From contig JAODMT010000004.1 in the NCBI GenBank assembly GCA_025464975.1, forward strand, positions 186,001 through 250,000: DNA of 64,000 nt, written 5' to 3'. Positions 43,462 to 50,392 of this stretch are shown here, piece after piece. Both the position numbers and the translations under genes were made by a program. Source of the DNA: Microbacteriaceae bacterium (GTDB taxonomy: Bacteria > Actinomycetota > Actinomycetes > Actinomycetales > Microbacteriaceae). Below the pieces are notes generated by a model, which was not told the DNA's origin, searched no databases, and was given only the letters and a program-made list of their open reading frames with translations. How positions within the stretch are numbered: position 1 is the stretch's first letter; every line of letters starts with the position of its first letter.

Positions 43462-43467
43462 TAGGGT
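43462..43467 (+). promoter_or_regulatory. -10-like hexamer TAGGGT for leaderless glgP
   Basis: TAGGGT ends exactly 6 nt before GTG 43474. The 125 bp between the divergent glgE and glgP starts must hold both promoters. Confidence 0.55.
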
Positions 43468-43473
43468 GTAACG

Positions 43474-46032
43474 GTGAAGGCCATTAGACGATTTACTGTC
43501 CGTACCGTTCTGCCCGAGGTCTTGGCTCCGCTCGAGGAGCTCGCCACCAACCTTCGATGGTCGTGGCATCAGCCGACCCGCAAGCTCTTCGAGGACATCT
43601 CTCCCGACCTGTGGGAGTCGAGCGGGCGGGATCCGATCGGGCTGCTCGGCGAAATTGAGCCGGAGCGGCTGCGGGAGCTTGCCGTCGATCGCGAATTTGT
43701 CGCTCGCGCTCACGCACTGCACGAGGACCTCCGCGACTACCTGACGGAGCCGCGGTGGTACCAGAAGAACTGCTCGAGCGACGCTCCACGCTCGATCGGA
43801 TATTTTTCGCCGGAGTTCGGAATCGCCGCGGCCCTTCCGCAGTATTCAGGGGGGCTCGGGATTCTCGCTGGCGACCATCTGAAGAGCGCTTCGGATCTCG
43901 GGGTGCCAATCATCGGGGTCGGTCTCTTCTACCGTTCCGGGTACTTCGCCCAGTCCATCTCCCCGGATGGCTGGCAGGAGGAGTCATACCCGGTGCTCGA
44001 CCCGGACGGCCTCCCGCTCTCAGTGCTGCGCCATCCAGACGGTCAGGCAGCACACGTGTCCCTCGAACTGCCGGATGGGCGGTGGCTCCAGGCCCGAATC
44101 TGGCAGGTTGCTGTCGGGCGGATTCGACTTCTCCTGCTCGATACCGACATCCCCGAAAATGACGACTCGCTTCGTTCCGTCACCGACCGCCTGTACGGGG
44201 GAGGTGGTGAACATCGACTCCTGCAGGAACTCCTCCTGGGAATCGGGGGAGTGCGGGCAATCAAGCTGCTGGTCGAACTCACCGACGCCGAGGCGCCAGA
44301 GGTCTTCCACACCAACGAGGGCCACGCCGGCTTCCTCGGCCTCGAGCGAATCAGCGACCTCATCGGCGAGGGGCTGTCGTTCACGGAGGCGCTCCAGGTG
44401 ATCCGTGCGGGGACCGTATTCACCACCCATACGCCGGTTCCCGCGGGAATCGACAGGTTCGACGCGTCGCTCGTGCGGCAGTACTTCTCCACTGACCTGC
44501 TTCCGTGCGTCCAGGCCGAGGATGTGCTCGCGCTCGGTGCGGAGGACTACGAGGGCGGTACACCAAACACGTTCAACATGGCGGTCATGGGCCTGCGGCT
44601 CGGGCAGCGATCGAATGGAGTGTCGAGACTGCACGGCGACGTGAGCCGCCACATGTTCGGCGCACTCTGGCCGGGCTTCGACGCCGATGATGTGCCGATC
44701 ACGTCGGTGACCAACGGGGTGCATGCCCCGACGTGGGTCGACGAGTCTCTCATCGAGCTTGCAAGCACGAAGCTCGGCACCACGAACTCCTCGTCGGCGG
44801 ACTGGGCGTCGGCCGCCGTAAGCAACGCGGATCTCTGGAACGTGCGGAACGGCATGCGCAACCAACTGGTTATGGACGCCCGCGCCCGGGTAGCCGAGGC
44901 GTGGAGCAAGCAGAACCCGGGAATCGGACACCCGGCCTGGTTCTCGCAATTGCTCGATCCCGACGTTCTCACCATCGGCTTCGCGCGTCGCGTGCCGACA
45001 TACAAGCGGCTGACGCTCATGCTGCATGATCCGGAACGGCTCCGGTCCATCCTGCTCTCGGAGGACCACCCGGTGCAGATCGTCGTCGCCGGAAAGTCGC
45101 ACCCCGCAGATGAGGAGGGCAAGCGACTCATCCAAAAGCTCGTCGAGTTCTCCCAGGAGCCGGACGTGCGCAAGAGAATCGTGTTCCTGCCGAATTACGA
45201 CATCGCGATGGCGCAACTCCTCTACCCCGGCACGGACGTGTGGCTGAACAATCCGCTTCGTCCGCTCGAAGCGTGCGGCACGTCGGGCATGAAGGCCGCG
45301 CTGAACGGCTCGCTCAACCTCTCGATTCTCGATGGCTGGTGGGCGGAGTTCTACGACCAGGAGAACGGATGGGCCATTCCGAGCGCGGACTCGGCCGGCG
45401 ACTCCGCCGAACGGGACAAGCTCGAGGCCGACTCGATGTACGACCTCATTGAGCATCAGATCGCTCCGCGTTTCTACGATCGCGGACCCGACGGGGTTCC
45501 GACTCGCTGGGTCGAATCGATCCGGCACACCCTGTCGACGATGTCCTACGATCTCTCCGCCGACCGGATGGTGCGCGAGTACGTCGAACGGTTGTACGTT
45601 CCGGCCGCGGCGGCCGAACGGGTCATCTCGGCGGACGACTATGCTCCTGCTCGCGCCCTCGCGGCGTGGAAGGCCAAGGTGATCGCCGCGTGGCCGCTCG
45701 TAGCGGTCACGCACGTCGAGTCGGGCGGTGTTGACGCCGTTCCTCAGGTGGGCGACGAACTGCATGTTCGGGCGCACGTCACTCTCGATGGACTCTCGAC
45801 CGACGACGTGTCGGTCGAGGTGGTCTACGGCCGCGCTCGGGAGAACGATCGCCTTGAGAGCCCGGAGAGCGTCACTCTGAGCCCGCTTCGCTCTGTTGGC
45901 GACCTCGTTGAGTTTGCCGGAACGGTGACTCTCGCGCGCGCTGGAAGCTTCGGCTACAACGTGCGAGTCGTGCCGAAACATCCGCTGCTCGCGAGCCCCG
46001 CCGAACTGGGACTGGTCGCCGTCGCCAGCTGA
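43474..46032 (+). CDS. glgP: Alpha-glucan phosphorylase
   Basis: An 852-residue GT35 phosphorylase of the actinobacterial/short type: glucan + phosphate gives glucose-1-phosphate. Visible: N-terminal DUF3417 domain (LEELATNLRWSWHQPTRKLFEDI), FSPEFGIAAALPQYSGGLGILAGDHLKSASDLG, HTNEGHAGFLGLERI, and the pyridoxal-phosphate Lys in GTSGMKAALNGSLNLSILDGWW. GTG 43474 with a -10-like TAGGGT 6 nt before it. Divergent from glgE-glgB, the order seen in mycobacteria (Rv1326c-Rv1327c-Rv1328). Ends at a clear terminator. It may recycle or trim the GlgE-made glucan. Confidence 0.95.
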   Translation: MKAIRRFTVRTVLPEVLAPLEELATNLRWSWHQPTRKLFEDISPDLWESSGRDPIGLLGEIEPERLRELAVDREFVARAHALHEDLRDYLTEPRWYQKNCSSDAPRSIGYFSPEFGIAAALPQYSGGLGILAGDHLKSASDLGVPIIGVGLFYRSGYFAQSISPDGWQEESYPVLDPDGLPLSVLRHPDGQAAHVSLELPDGRWLQARIWQVAVGRIRLLLLDTDIPENDDSLRSVTDRLYGGGGEHRLLQELLLGIGGVRAIKLLVELTDAEAPEVFHTNEGHAGFLGLERISDLIGEGLSFTEALQVIRAGTVFTTHTPVPAGIDRFDASLVRQYFSTDLLPCVQAEDVLALGAEDYEGGTPNTFNMAVMGLRLGQRSNGVSRLHGDVSRHMFGALWPGFDADDVPITSVTNGVHAPTWVDESLIELASTKLGTTNSSSADWASAAVSNADLWNVRNGMRNQLVMDARARVAEAWSKQNPGIGHPAWFSQLLDPDVLTIGFARRVPTYKRLTLMLHDPERLRSILLSEDHPVQIVVAGKSHPADEEGKRLIQKLVEFSQEPDVRKRIVFLPNYDIAMAQLLYPGTDVWLNNPLRPLEACGTSGMKAALNGSLNLSILDGWWAEFYDQENGWAIPSADSAGDSAERDKLEADSMYDLIEHQIAPRFYDRGPDGVPTRWVESIRHTLSTMSYDLSADRMVREYVERLYVPAAAAERVISADDYAPARALAAWKAKVIAAWPLVAVTHVESGGVDAVPQVGDELHVRAHVTLDGLSTDDVSVEVVYGRARENDRLESPESVTLSPLRSVGDLVEFAGTVTLARAGSFGYNVRVVPKHPLLASPAELGLVAVAS

Positions 46033-46057
46033 AAAAACATCGGCCGCTTCTCAACCG

Positions 46058-46094
46058 ACTGCCCGTTCACCTTCGCGTGAGCGGGCAGTTTTTT
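46058..46094 (+). terminator. Intrinsic terminator after glgP
   Basis: ACTGCCCGTTCAC-cttcgc-GTGAGCGGGCAGT (one G-T pair) followed by TTTTTT. The best rho-independent terminator in the window. A run of A (GAAAAAAC, 46031-46038) precedes it. Confidence 0.93.
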
Positions 46095-46131
46095 GTACCC
46101 CGATCTCTTTACATGCGAATGCATGGGGTAC
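46095..46131. promoter_or_regulatory. Stacked inverted repeat upstream of the SipW-type locus
   Basis: GTACCCC (46095-46101) pairs with GGGGTAC (46125-46131); inside it CATGC (46112-46116) pairs with GCATG (46121-46125). The surrounding 46095-46300 is more AT-rich than its neighbours and must hold the locus promoter. Possible operator or RNA structure. Confidence 0.4.
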
Positions 46132-46349
46132 GAAATTCATCGCTCTGAGCGTTTACAGCGCTGGAAATCGCAACATTTGCGCTCATTCTGTACAAATTCC
46201 TCTGCCACGCGCACGTTCCGCAACGGATCGGTGTGACCCGTAATGGGGGTGCGATGCGGATAGACAAGTCGGTATGTCCACCATAGTGTTTCTTCAGGGG
46301 GAGGCGCTCACCGTCGCCCATGCAGATCACCACCGTGAGCACCCATTTC

Positions 46350-46413
46350 ACCCGAATACCCATTCACCCGAATACCCGAATACCCGAATACCCGAATACC
46401 CGAATGCCCGCAT
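46350..46413. repeat. 8-bp tandem repeat ACCCGAAT
   Basis: Units in register: ACCCGAAT (46350-46357), ACCCATTC, then five perfect ACCCGAAT copies (46366-46405), then GCCCGCAT (46406-46413). A perfect CATCCG-cc-CGGATG hairpin follows at 46411-46424. The repeat ends 96 nt before the first exported-protein gene. The rest of the 46033-46501 gap holds the glgP terminator and the inverted repeat; no gene is supported there. Confidence 0.92.
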
Positions 46414-46501
46414 CCGCCCGGATGGGTCGCACAGCGCGACCTCCTCGACTGCGGAATCACCCGGCAACGACGCGGCATCAGGGTGCCGCGAAAGGAAAGT
46501 C

Positions 46502-47113
46502 ATGAACAAGCTCGTCAAAGGTGCCATCGCCGGAGCAGCCGGAATCGCCCTCCTCCTCGGCGGTGCGGGAACTTTCGCCCTCTGGAACTCCTCAGCAAAC
46601 GTGAACGGCGGCACGATCGTTGCCGGAAATCTGCACCTCGGCACCGCCACTACCGGCAGTTGGACCGTCGCCCACATTGGCACCAACGGCACCTACGGAA
46701 CTGCCGTCACCGTGACGGATCTCTCCAAATTCAAGGCGTCGCCGGGTGACCAGCTCACCTACACGAGCGAGGTTCCGGTCACCGCTACCGGAGATAATCT
46801 TGTGGCGGCGGTCAGCCTCAGCCCGGGGTCCATCGTCGCGACGCCGACTTCCGCGACGCACACAAAGGTGCCGGCAGATGACGAGCTCGCGAGATTTCTC
46901 ACCGCCAACACCACAGTCAGCATGACCGGCAGTGGAATCACGGGCACCGCGCCGAACTATGTCCTCACCGCGGGCTCCGGAGCGGGAATCTCGACCACCG
47001 CCACCGTGACGGCGACCATCACGTTCGCTAGCGGCGCGGCCGGTGCCGAGAACACGGCGATGCTCGGCTCGGTTGACCTCAGCGGAATGTCGCTGACCGT
47101 CACCCAGAAGTAG
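46502..47113 (+). CDS. SipW-dependent-type exported protein, first (Cys-free) subunit
   Basis: A 203-residue exported protein. The signal is of the SipW-dependent type: MNKLVKG, the core AGIALLLGGAGTFALW, then NSSANVNGGTIVAGNLHLG, the pattern also found before TasA and camelysin. The mature part is Thr/Ser/Ala-rich with beta-strand character (VTVTDLSKFKASPGDQLTYTSEVPVTATGDN, TVTATITFASG), as expected of TasA-like fibre subunits. It has no Cys. ATG 46502 has GAAAGGAAAG upstream; an in-frame extension to 46274 translates the 8-bp repeat and is rejected. A strong hairpin follows it, so it is probably made in excess over the downstream proteins. Confidence 0.85.
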   Translation: MNKLVKGAIAGAAGIALLLGGAGTFALWNSSANVNGGTIVAGNLHLGTATTGSWTVAHIGTNGTYGTAVTVTDLSKFKASPGDQLTYTSEVPVTATGDNLVAAVSLSPGSIVATPTSATHTKVPADDELARFLTANTTVSMTGSGITGTAPNYVLTAGSGAGISTTATVTATITFASGAAGAENTAMLGSVDLSGMSLTVTQK

Positions 47114-47127
47114 ACACGCTCAACCGT

Positions 47128-47152
47128 GTGCCCGCCACCCGACGGCGGGCAC
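47128..47152 (+). terminator. Intercistronic hairpin after the first exported-protein gene
   Basis: GTGCCCGCC-acccgac-GGCGGGCAC is a perfect 9-bp stem located 14 nt after the stop codon, without a T-run. It may partly stop transcription or protect the upstream mRNA, giving more first subunit than downstream products. Confidence 0.6.
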
Positions 47153-47217
47153 TCGGGTGTGGCCGACACACCCACACGTCGCAATAGCCACCCGATGCTA
47201 CGAAAGGCCGTGTTCGA

Positions 47218-47826
47218 ATGACCAACCCGACAACATTGGCCACTCTTCTTCTTGCAATGCGACGGACTCGGCGGAACTCGCGTTCCCGCTTCCCGCTCCG
47301 AGCGGTTCTCGGCACCGCCTTCGCCATCCTTGCCGCCGTCGGTCTCGCCGTCATCACGGCCGGGGGAACCTATGCCCTCTCCAACTCCCAACAGCCGATC
47401 GCTCCGGTCGCCACGATCACGGCAGGCAGCGCCGCGCTGAGGGCCACCGCCCTCGTGGTGCCGCCCACCCCGATGTATCCGGGTCTCACGCTCTTCGCGC
47501 CCTCGACCGTGACAAATACCGGAACCGTGGCGCTGTCACTCAGCGGTTCCCTCTCGGCCCCGGCGGCCCCCAACGCGCTCTCGCAGAACCTCAGTGTCGG
47601 ATTCGCCGTCGCACCGGCGGCCGGATGTCCCGCAAGCGGCCCGCTCGCGACGCCGCCGGCTGGCGCGACCCTCGGCTCGCCGGACCTGAAAACGGCAATC
47701 GTGATTCCCGCCGGCGGGCAGGTCAGCCTCTGCGTGTCGATCAGCCTCCTTCCCACGGCATCGGCCGCCGCGCAGTCGCAGACCGCGACCGGCCTCACCC
47801 TTACCGTTCTCGGGGCGCAGTCGTGA
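47218..47826 (+). CDS. SipW-dependent-type exported protein, second
   Basis: A 202-residue exported protein. A basic stretch (RRTRRNSRSR) precedes the hydrophobic core RAVLGTAFAILAAVGLAVIT and the SipW-type cleavage region AGGTYALSNSQQPI...ATITAGSAALR. The mature part contains STVTNTGTVALSLSGSL, the beta-sandwich pattern common to TasA-like proteins, and exactly two Cys (AGCPAS and SLCVSIS), which could form a disulfide. ATG 47218 with CGAAAGG upstream; ATG 47257 is an alternative. Its stop overlaps the next start (GTGA). Function inferred from signal type and gene company. Confidence 0.8.
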   Translation: MTNPTTLATLLLAMRRTRRNSRSRFPLRAVLGTAFAILAAVGLAVITAGGTYALSNSQQPIAPVATITAGSAALRATALVVPPTPMYPGLTLFAPSTVTNTGTVALSLSGSLSAPAAPNALSQNLSVGFAVAPAAGCPASGPLATPPAGATLGSPDLKTAIVIPAGGQVSLCVSISLLPTASAAAQSQTATGLTLTVLGAQS

Positions 47827-48428
47827 CCGGCGCCGGTCGCTCGAAGAGCGCGAGCCTGCGGATCCGCTCCCGGGTCAGCATCCTCGTCGGCACCGTGCTG
47901 TTCCTCGTGTTGGCCGGTGCCGGGGTGGCGACCGCGTCCTGGACGGCAAGCGGCGCCCTCACGGTGCCGGCGACGGCCGGAAGGTTGAGTTTCACCCAGT
48001 CCGGCGGAACGGGCCTTGCCGCCAGGTACAAGAAGACCAATCTTGCAGCGTCTGGCTCGATCACTGTGACGAACACCGGGACAGTCCCCGGCACGTTCAC
48101 GCTCGATGTCAATTCACCACCCCCGAACTTGTTTGCCGACGCCGTCGTTGCGACCGGATGGGCCAGTGCGAGTCCCTGCACGAGTACGCCGCCGGTCGGT
48201 GCTGCAGTGGTAACGGACACCCTCACGAACGGAATCGAGGTGTTGGGTGCGTCGCTCGCTCCGCAAGCGACCGAGTACCTCTGCATCATGACCGTCATCA
48301 CGACGGCGCAGGCAGCCGGGAACGGGAACGCTGACCTTACGCTGACCCTCACCGCCCATCAGGGCAGCTGGCTGTTCCAACCACTGCCTCTGACGTTTTC
48401 CCAATCGGCCAACGGCAGCATCCAGTGA
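47823..48428 (+). CDS. SipW-dependent-type exported protein, third
   Basis: A 201-residue exported protein with signal region VSILVGTVLFLVLAGAGVATASW followed by TASGALTVPATAGRLSFTQ, the same arrangement of a hydrophobic core, an aromatic and a T-A-G strand as its neighbours. Mature part: ITVTNTGTVPGTFTLDVNSP (TasA-like) and two Cys (ASPCTS, EYLCIM). GTG 47823 overlaps the previous stop (GTGA), and its own stop overlaps the next start (GTGA), so translation is coupled. Likely a minor component of a surface structure. Confidence 0.8.
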   Translation: MTGAGRSKSASLRIRSRVSILVGTVLFLVLAGAGVATASWTASGALTVPATAGRLSFTQSGGTGLAARYKKTNLAASGSITVTNTGTVPGTFTLDVNSPPPNLFADAVVATGWASASPCTSTPPVGAAVVTDTLTNGIEVLGASLAPQATEYLCIMTVITTAQAAGNGNADLTLTLTAHQGSWLFQPLPLTFSQSANGSIQ

Positions 48429-49126
48429 AGAGTCGGATGTCTCTGGTCGGCGCTGCCATCGTGGCGCTCGCGCTCGGCACCGTGTTCGCCGGGGTCGGCG
48501 TCGCTTCCAGTGCAGCTGCCTCCGACGAGCTGCAGCTCAGCCGGGACGGAATTCACTATTCTCCCGCTCTCGATAGGGCGCTTTTCGACGGGGCAGGCTC
48601 GCTTGTGCCAGGTCACGAGATCACCGCAAGCCTGTGGGTCAAGAATTTGAGCCGCGATTCGGTGGCCTTGCGCGTGAGCGTGCAGGATGTCACGTGGTCG
48701 TCCAGCACGCTTGCCGGCGCGTTGACGCTGGCGGCAACCGTAGGAGAAACGCCTGAATTGGCCGCTTCGACAATCCCGGCGGTCGTCCCACAGCGCTGTG
48801 CGGTCATTACATCGGTGCCGAGCATTCCGGCCGGTGCATCGGTGCGCATCGACGTCCGGCTGGCGATGGCAGACCTGGTCAGTAGCGACGCGCAATCCCA
48901 CAGCGTCGCACTTAGCTTTCTGGTTGCGATGAAAGACGATTCGGCCGGCCCGTTCGGTGCTTCGGCGTGCAACGATGACGGGGTGGTGATTAGCTCGACC
49001 AAATTTCGCACGGTGGCCTTCACCGGTGGCACACTGCCCGTGCCCCTGATCATTGGCGGTGGCCTCCTCATAGGGGTTGGCACCTTCCTCGTTGCGCGCA
49101 GAAGGAAGCGGTCGGACGGTGGCTAA
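48425..49126 (+). CDS. Exported protein with C-terminal membrane anchor
   Basis: A 233-residue protein with an ordinary signal peptide (VGAAIVALALGTVFAGVGVA, cleavage near SSAAAS), a beta-rich mature part (ITASLWVKNLSRDSVALRVSVQDV), two Cys (QRCAV, SACND), and a C-terminal sorting-like end: GGTLPVPL, a hydrophobic helix LIIGGGLLIGVGTFLVA and the basic tail RRRKRSDGG. The pattern resembles a sortase signal in layout, but LPVPL is not a canonical LPxTG, so simple membrane anchoring is also possible. GTG 48425 overlaps the previous stop; it overlaps the peptidase start by 8 bp. A candidate base or anchor for the other three. Confidence 0.78.
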   Translation: MKSRMSLVGAAIVALALGTVFAGVGVASSAAASDELQLSRDGIHYSPALDRALFDGAGSLVPGHEITASLWVKNLSRDSVALRVSVQDVTWSSSTLAGALTLAATVGETPELAASTIPAVVPQRCAVITSVPSIPAGASVRIDVRLAMADLVSSDAQSHSVALSFLVAMKDDSAGPFGASACNDDGVVISSTKFRTVAFTGGTLPVPLIIGGGLLIGVGTFLVARRRKRSDGG

Positions 49127-49799
49127 GCGTCTGGACGGTCGAACCCCGGTCGGGACCGAACAAACGACCCCCGACCCCGCCCGTCCACGTGGGCTGCTTC
49201 ACTACGTCGGGTTAGCTGTTAGCGGCGCATTCCTGCTGCTGGTCATCGCTCTCGGCGTTCTCGTCATCGTGGTTCCGAAGGTGGTCGGAGGCGTTCCTCT
49301 CACCGTGCTCACGAGCTCAATGATTCCGCATTTTCCGCCGGGTACGCTCGTGATCGACCGCCCGGTCGATCCGGCGGACCTCAAAGTTGGGGACGTCGCG
49401 ACCTACCAGATGGTCTCCGGCCAGGCGGGTGTGATCACTCATCGGATCATCGCGATCCACCCGTCCACAAACGGCACCCGAACCTTTCAATTCAAGGGCG
49501 ACAACAACAGCGTGCCGGACGGCGAAGAGGTCGTCGAGGCGCAGATCCAGGGTGAGGTCTGGTATTCGATCCCGCTCCTCGGATACGTCAACAACGCCGT
49601 GAATGGGCCGAGCCGTTCGGCGATAATTCCGATCGCCGCAGCGCTACTGTTCGCCTACACCGGCTACACAATAGCGAGCGCGCTCGTCGGATCGGCCAAG
49701 AAGCGCACACGTGCCGCGCTCGCCGCGAGAGAGGAATCCGTGGCGAAACCCGGTTCCGACCTCAGGCGCGACCGATCCCGGCGAGGACGGCGCCCGTAG
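49119..49799 (+). CDS. sipW: ER-type signal peptidase I (SipW)
   Basis: A 226-residue membrane signal peptidase of the S26B/SipW type. TM1 spans about 27-52 (VSGAFLLLVIALGVLVIVVP) and TM2 about 168-188. The nucleophile Ser67 is in LTSSMIPHFPPG; the general base is His108 in VITHRI, replacing the Lys of ordinary signal peptidases; Asp128 in FKGDNNSVPD completes the set. This Ser-His-Asp type removes SipW-dependent signals like those of the upstream genes. GTG 49119 has GAAGGAAG 10 nt upstream and overlaps the previous gene. The 3' end overlaps the opposite ybaK-like gene by 38 bp. Confidence 0.92.
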   Translation: MAKRLDGRTPVGTEQTTPDPARPRGLLHYVGLAVSGAFLLLVIALGVLVIVVPKVVGGVPLTVLTSSMIPHFPPGTLVIDRPVDPADLKVGDVATYQMVSGQAGVITHRIIAIHPSTNGTRTFQFKGDNNSVPDGEEVVEAQIQGEVWYSIPLLGYVNNAVNGPSRSAIIPIAAALLFAYTGYTIASALVGSAKKRTRAALAAREESVAKPGSDLRRDRSRRGRRP

Positions 49800-50235
49800 C
49801 GGCAACGAGGTCGGCGGGGGAGAGCTCGATATCGAAGCCACGCCGTCCGCCGGAGACGAATACGGTGTCGAAGAGTTCTGCGGTCTCATCCAGTACCGTC
49901 GTCAGCCTGGTCTTCTGGCCGATCGGACTGATGCCGCCGATCACATAACCGGTGCGCCGACTCGCCACGGCGGGGTCCGCCATCGATGCCTTCTTGGCTC
50001 CGACGGCCGCGGCAAGCGCCTTGAGGTCGAGCCTCCCGGAGACGGGAACGACTCCGACTACGAGCGAACCGTCGGCATCCGCGAGCAGCGTCTTGAACAC
50101 CCGATCCGGATCAACGCCGAGCACGGTCGCGGCCTCCTCGCCGAAAGCGATCACCGAAGGGTCGTGTGCGTACTCGTGTTCCGTGAAGGGAATTCGTAAG
50201 CGAGTCAGTGCGGCGGTCGCGGGAGTTGCAGCCAT
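49762..50235 (-). CDS. ybaK: YbaK/EbsC family aminoacyl-tRNA deacylase
   Basis: A 157-residue YbaK/ProX-type protein, which removes wrongly attached Cys from tRNA-Pro. Visible: YAHDPSVIAFGEEAATVLGVDPDRVFKTLLA with the substrate Lys, GVVPVSGRLDLKALAAAVGAKKASMADP, and YVIGGISPIGQK with the family GxSPxGxK motif. ATG 50235 fits family length. Convergent with sipW, sharing 38 bp at the ends. A palindromic element lies just upstream of it. Confidence 0.92.
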   Translation of the reverse strand: MAATPATAALTRLRIPFTEHEYAHDPSVIAFGEEAATVLGVDPDRVFKTLLADADGSLVVGVVPVSGRLDLKALAAAVGAKKASMADPAVASRRTGYVIGGISPIGQKTRLTTVLDETAELFDTVFVSGGRRGFDIELSPADLVAATGAVLAGIGRA

Positions 50236-50272
50236 CCACTCATTCTGCGCGATCGGATCGCGGGATTCCCTC

Positions 50273-50354
50273 CCGAAATCCATGCAAACTGTGGTGACCT
50301 GCGGCGTGTTGGCGTCGACACGCCGACCCAACATCCGGGTTGCATGGATTTCGG
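50273..50354. repeat. Concentric palindromic element upstream of ybaK
   Basis: Outer perfect 15-bp arms CCGAAATCCATGCAA (50273-50287) and TTGCATGGATTTCGG (50340-50354) surround inner 8-bp arms CGGCGTGT (50302-50309) and ACACGCCG (50318-50325). Both pairs share the same centre, with symmetric 14-nt unpaired parts between them. Lies in the 157-bp gap between ybaK and glgX. No coding potential. Confidence 0.85.
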
Positions 50355-50392
50355 AAGGCGCTCCCGGCCCGTGGTGACACCGGCGGACGCCA

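Noticed and set aside
46095-46340. Possible riboswitch (for example cyclic di-GMP type) before the surface locus
   Set aside because: I could not match the conserved bases of any known class; only short inverted repeats are visible.
46350-46413. The repeat array could look like a CRISPR
   Set aside because: Units are 8 bp with no spacers, and no cas gene is in the window. It is a simple tandem repeat.
46274-46501. In-frame upstream extension of the first exported-protein gene
   Set aside because: It would translate the 8-bp repeat and place the signal peptide internally; the ATG at 46502 has a good ribosome-binding site and gives a standard SipW-type signal.
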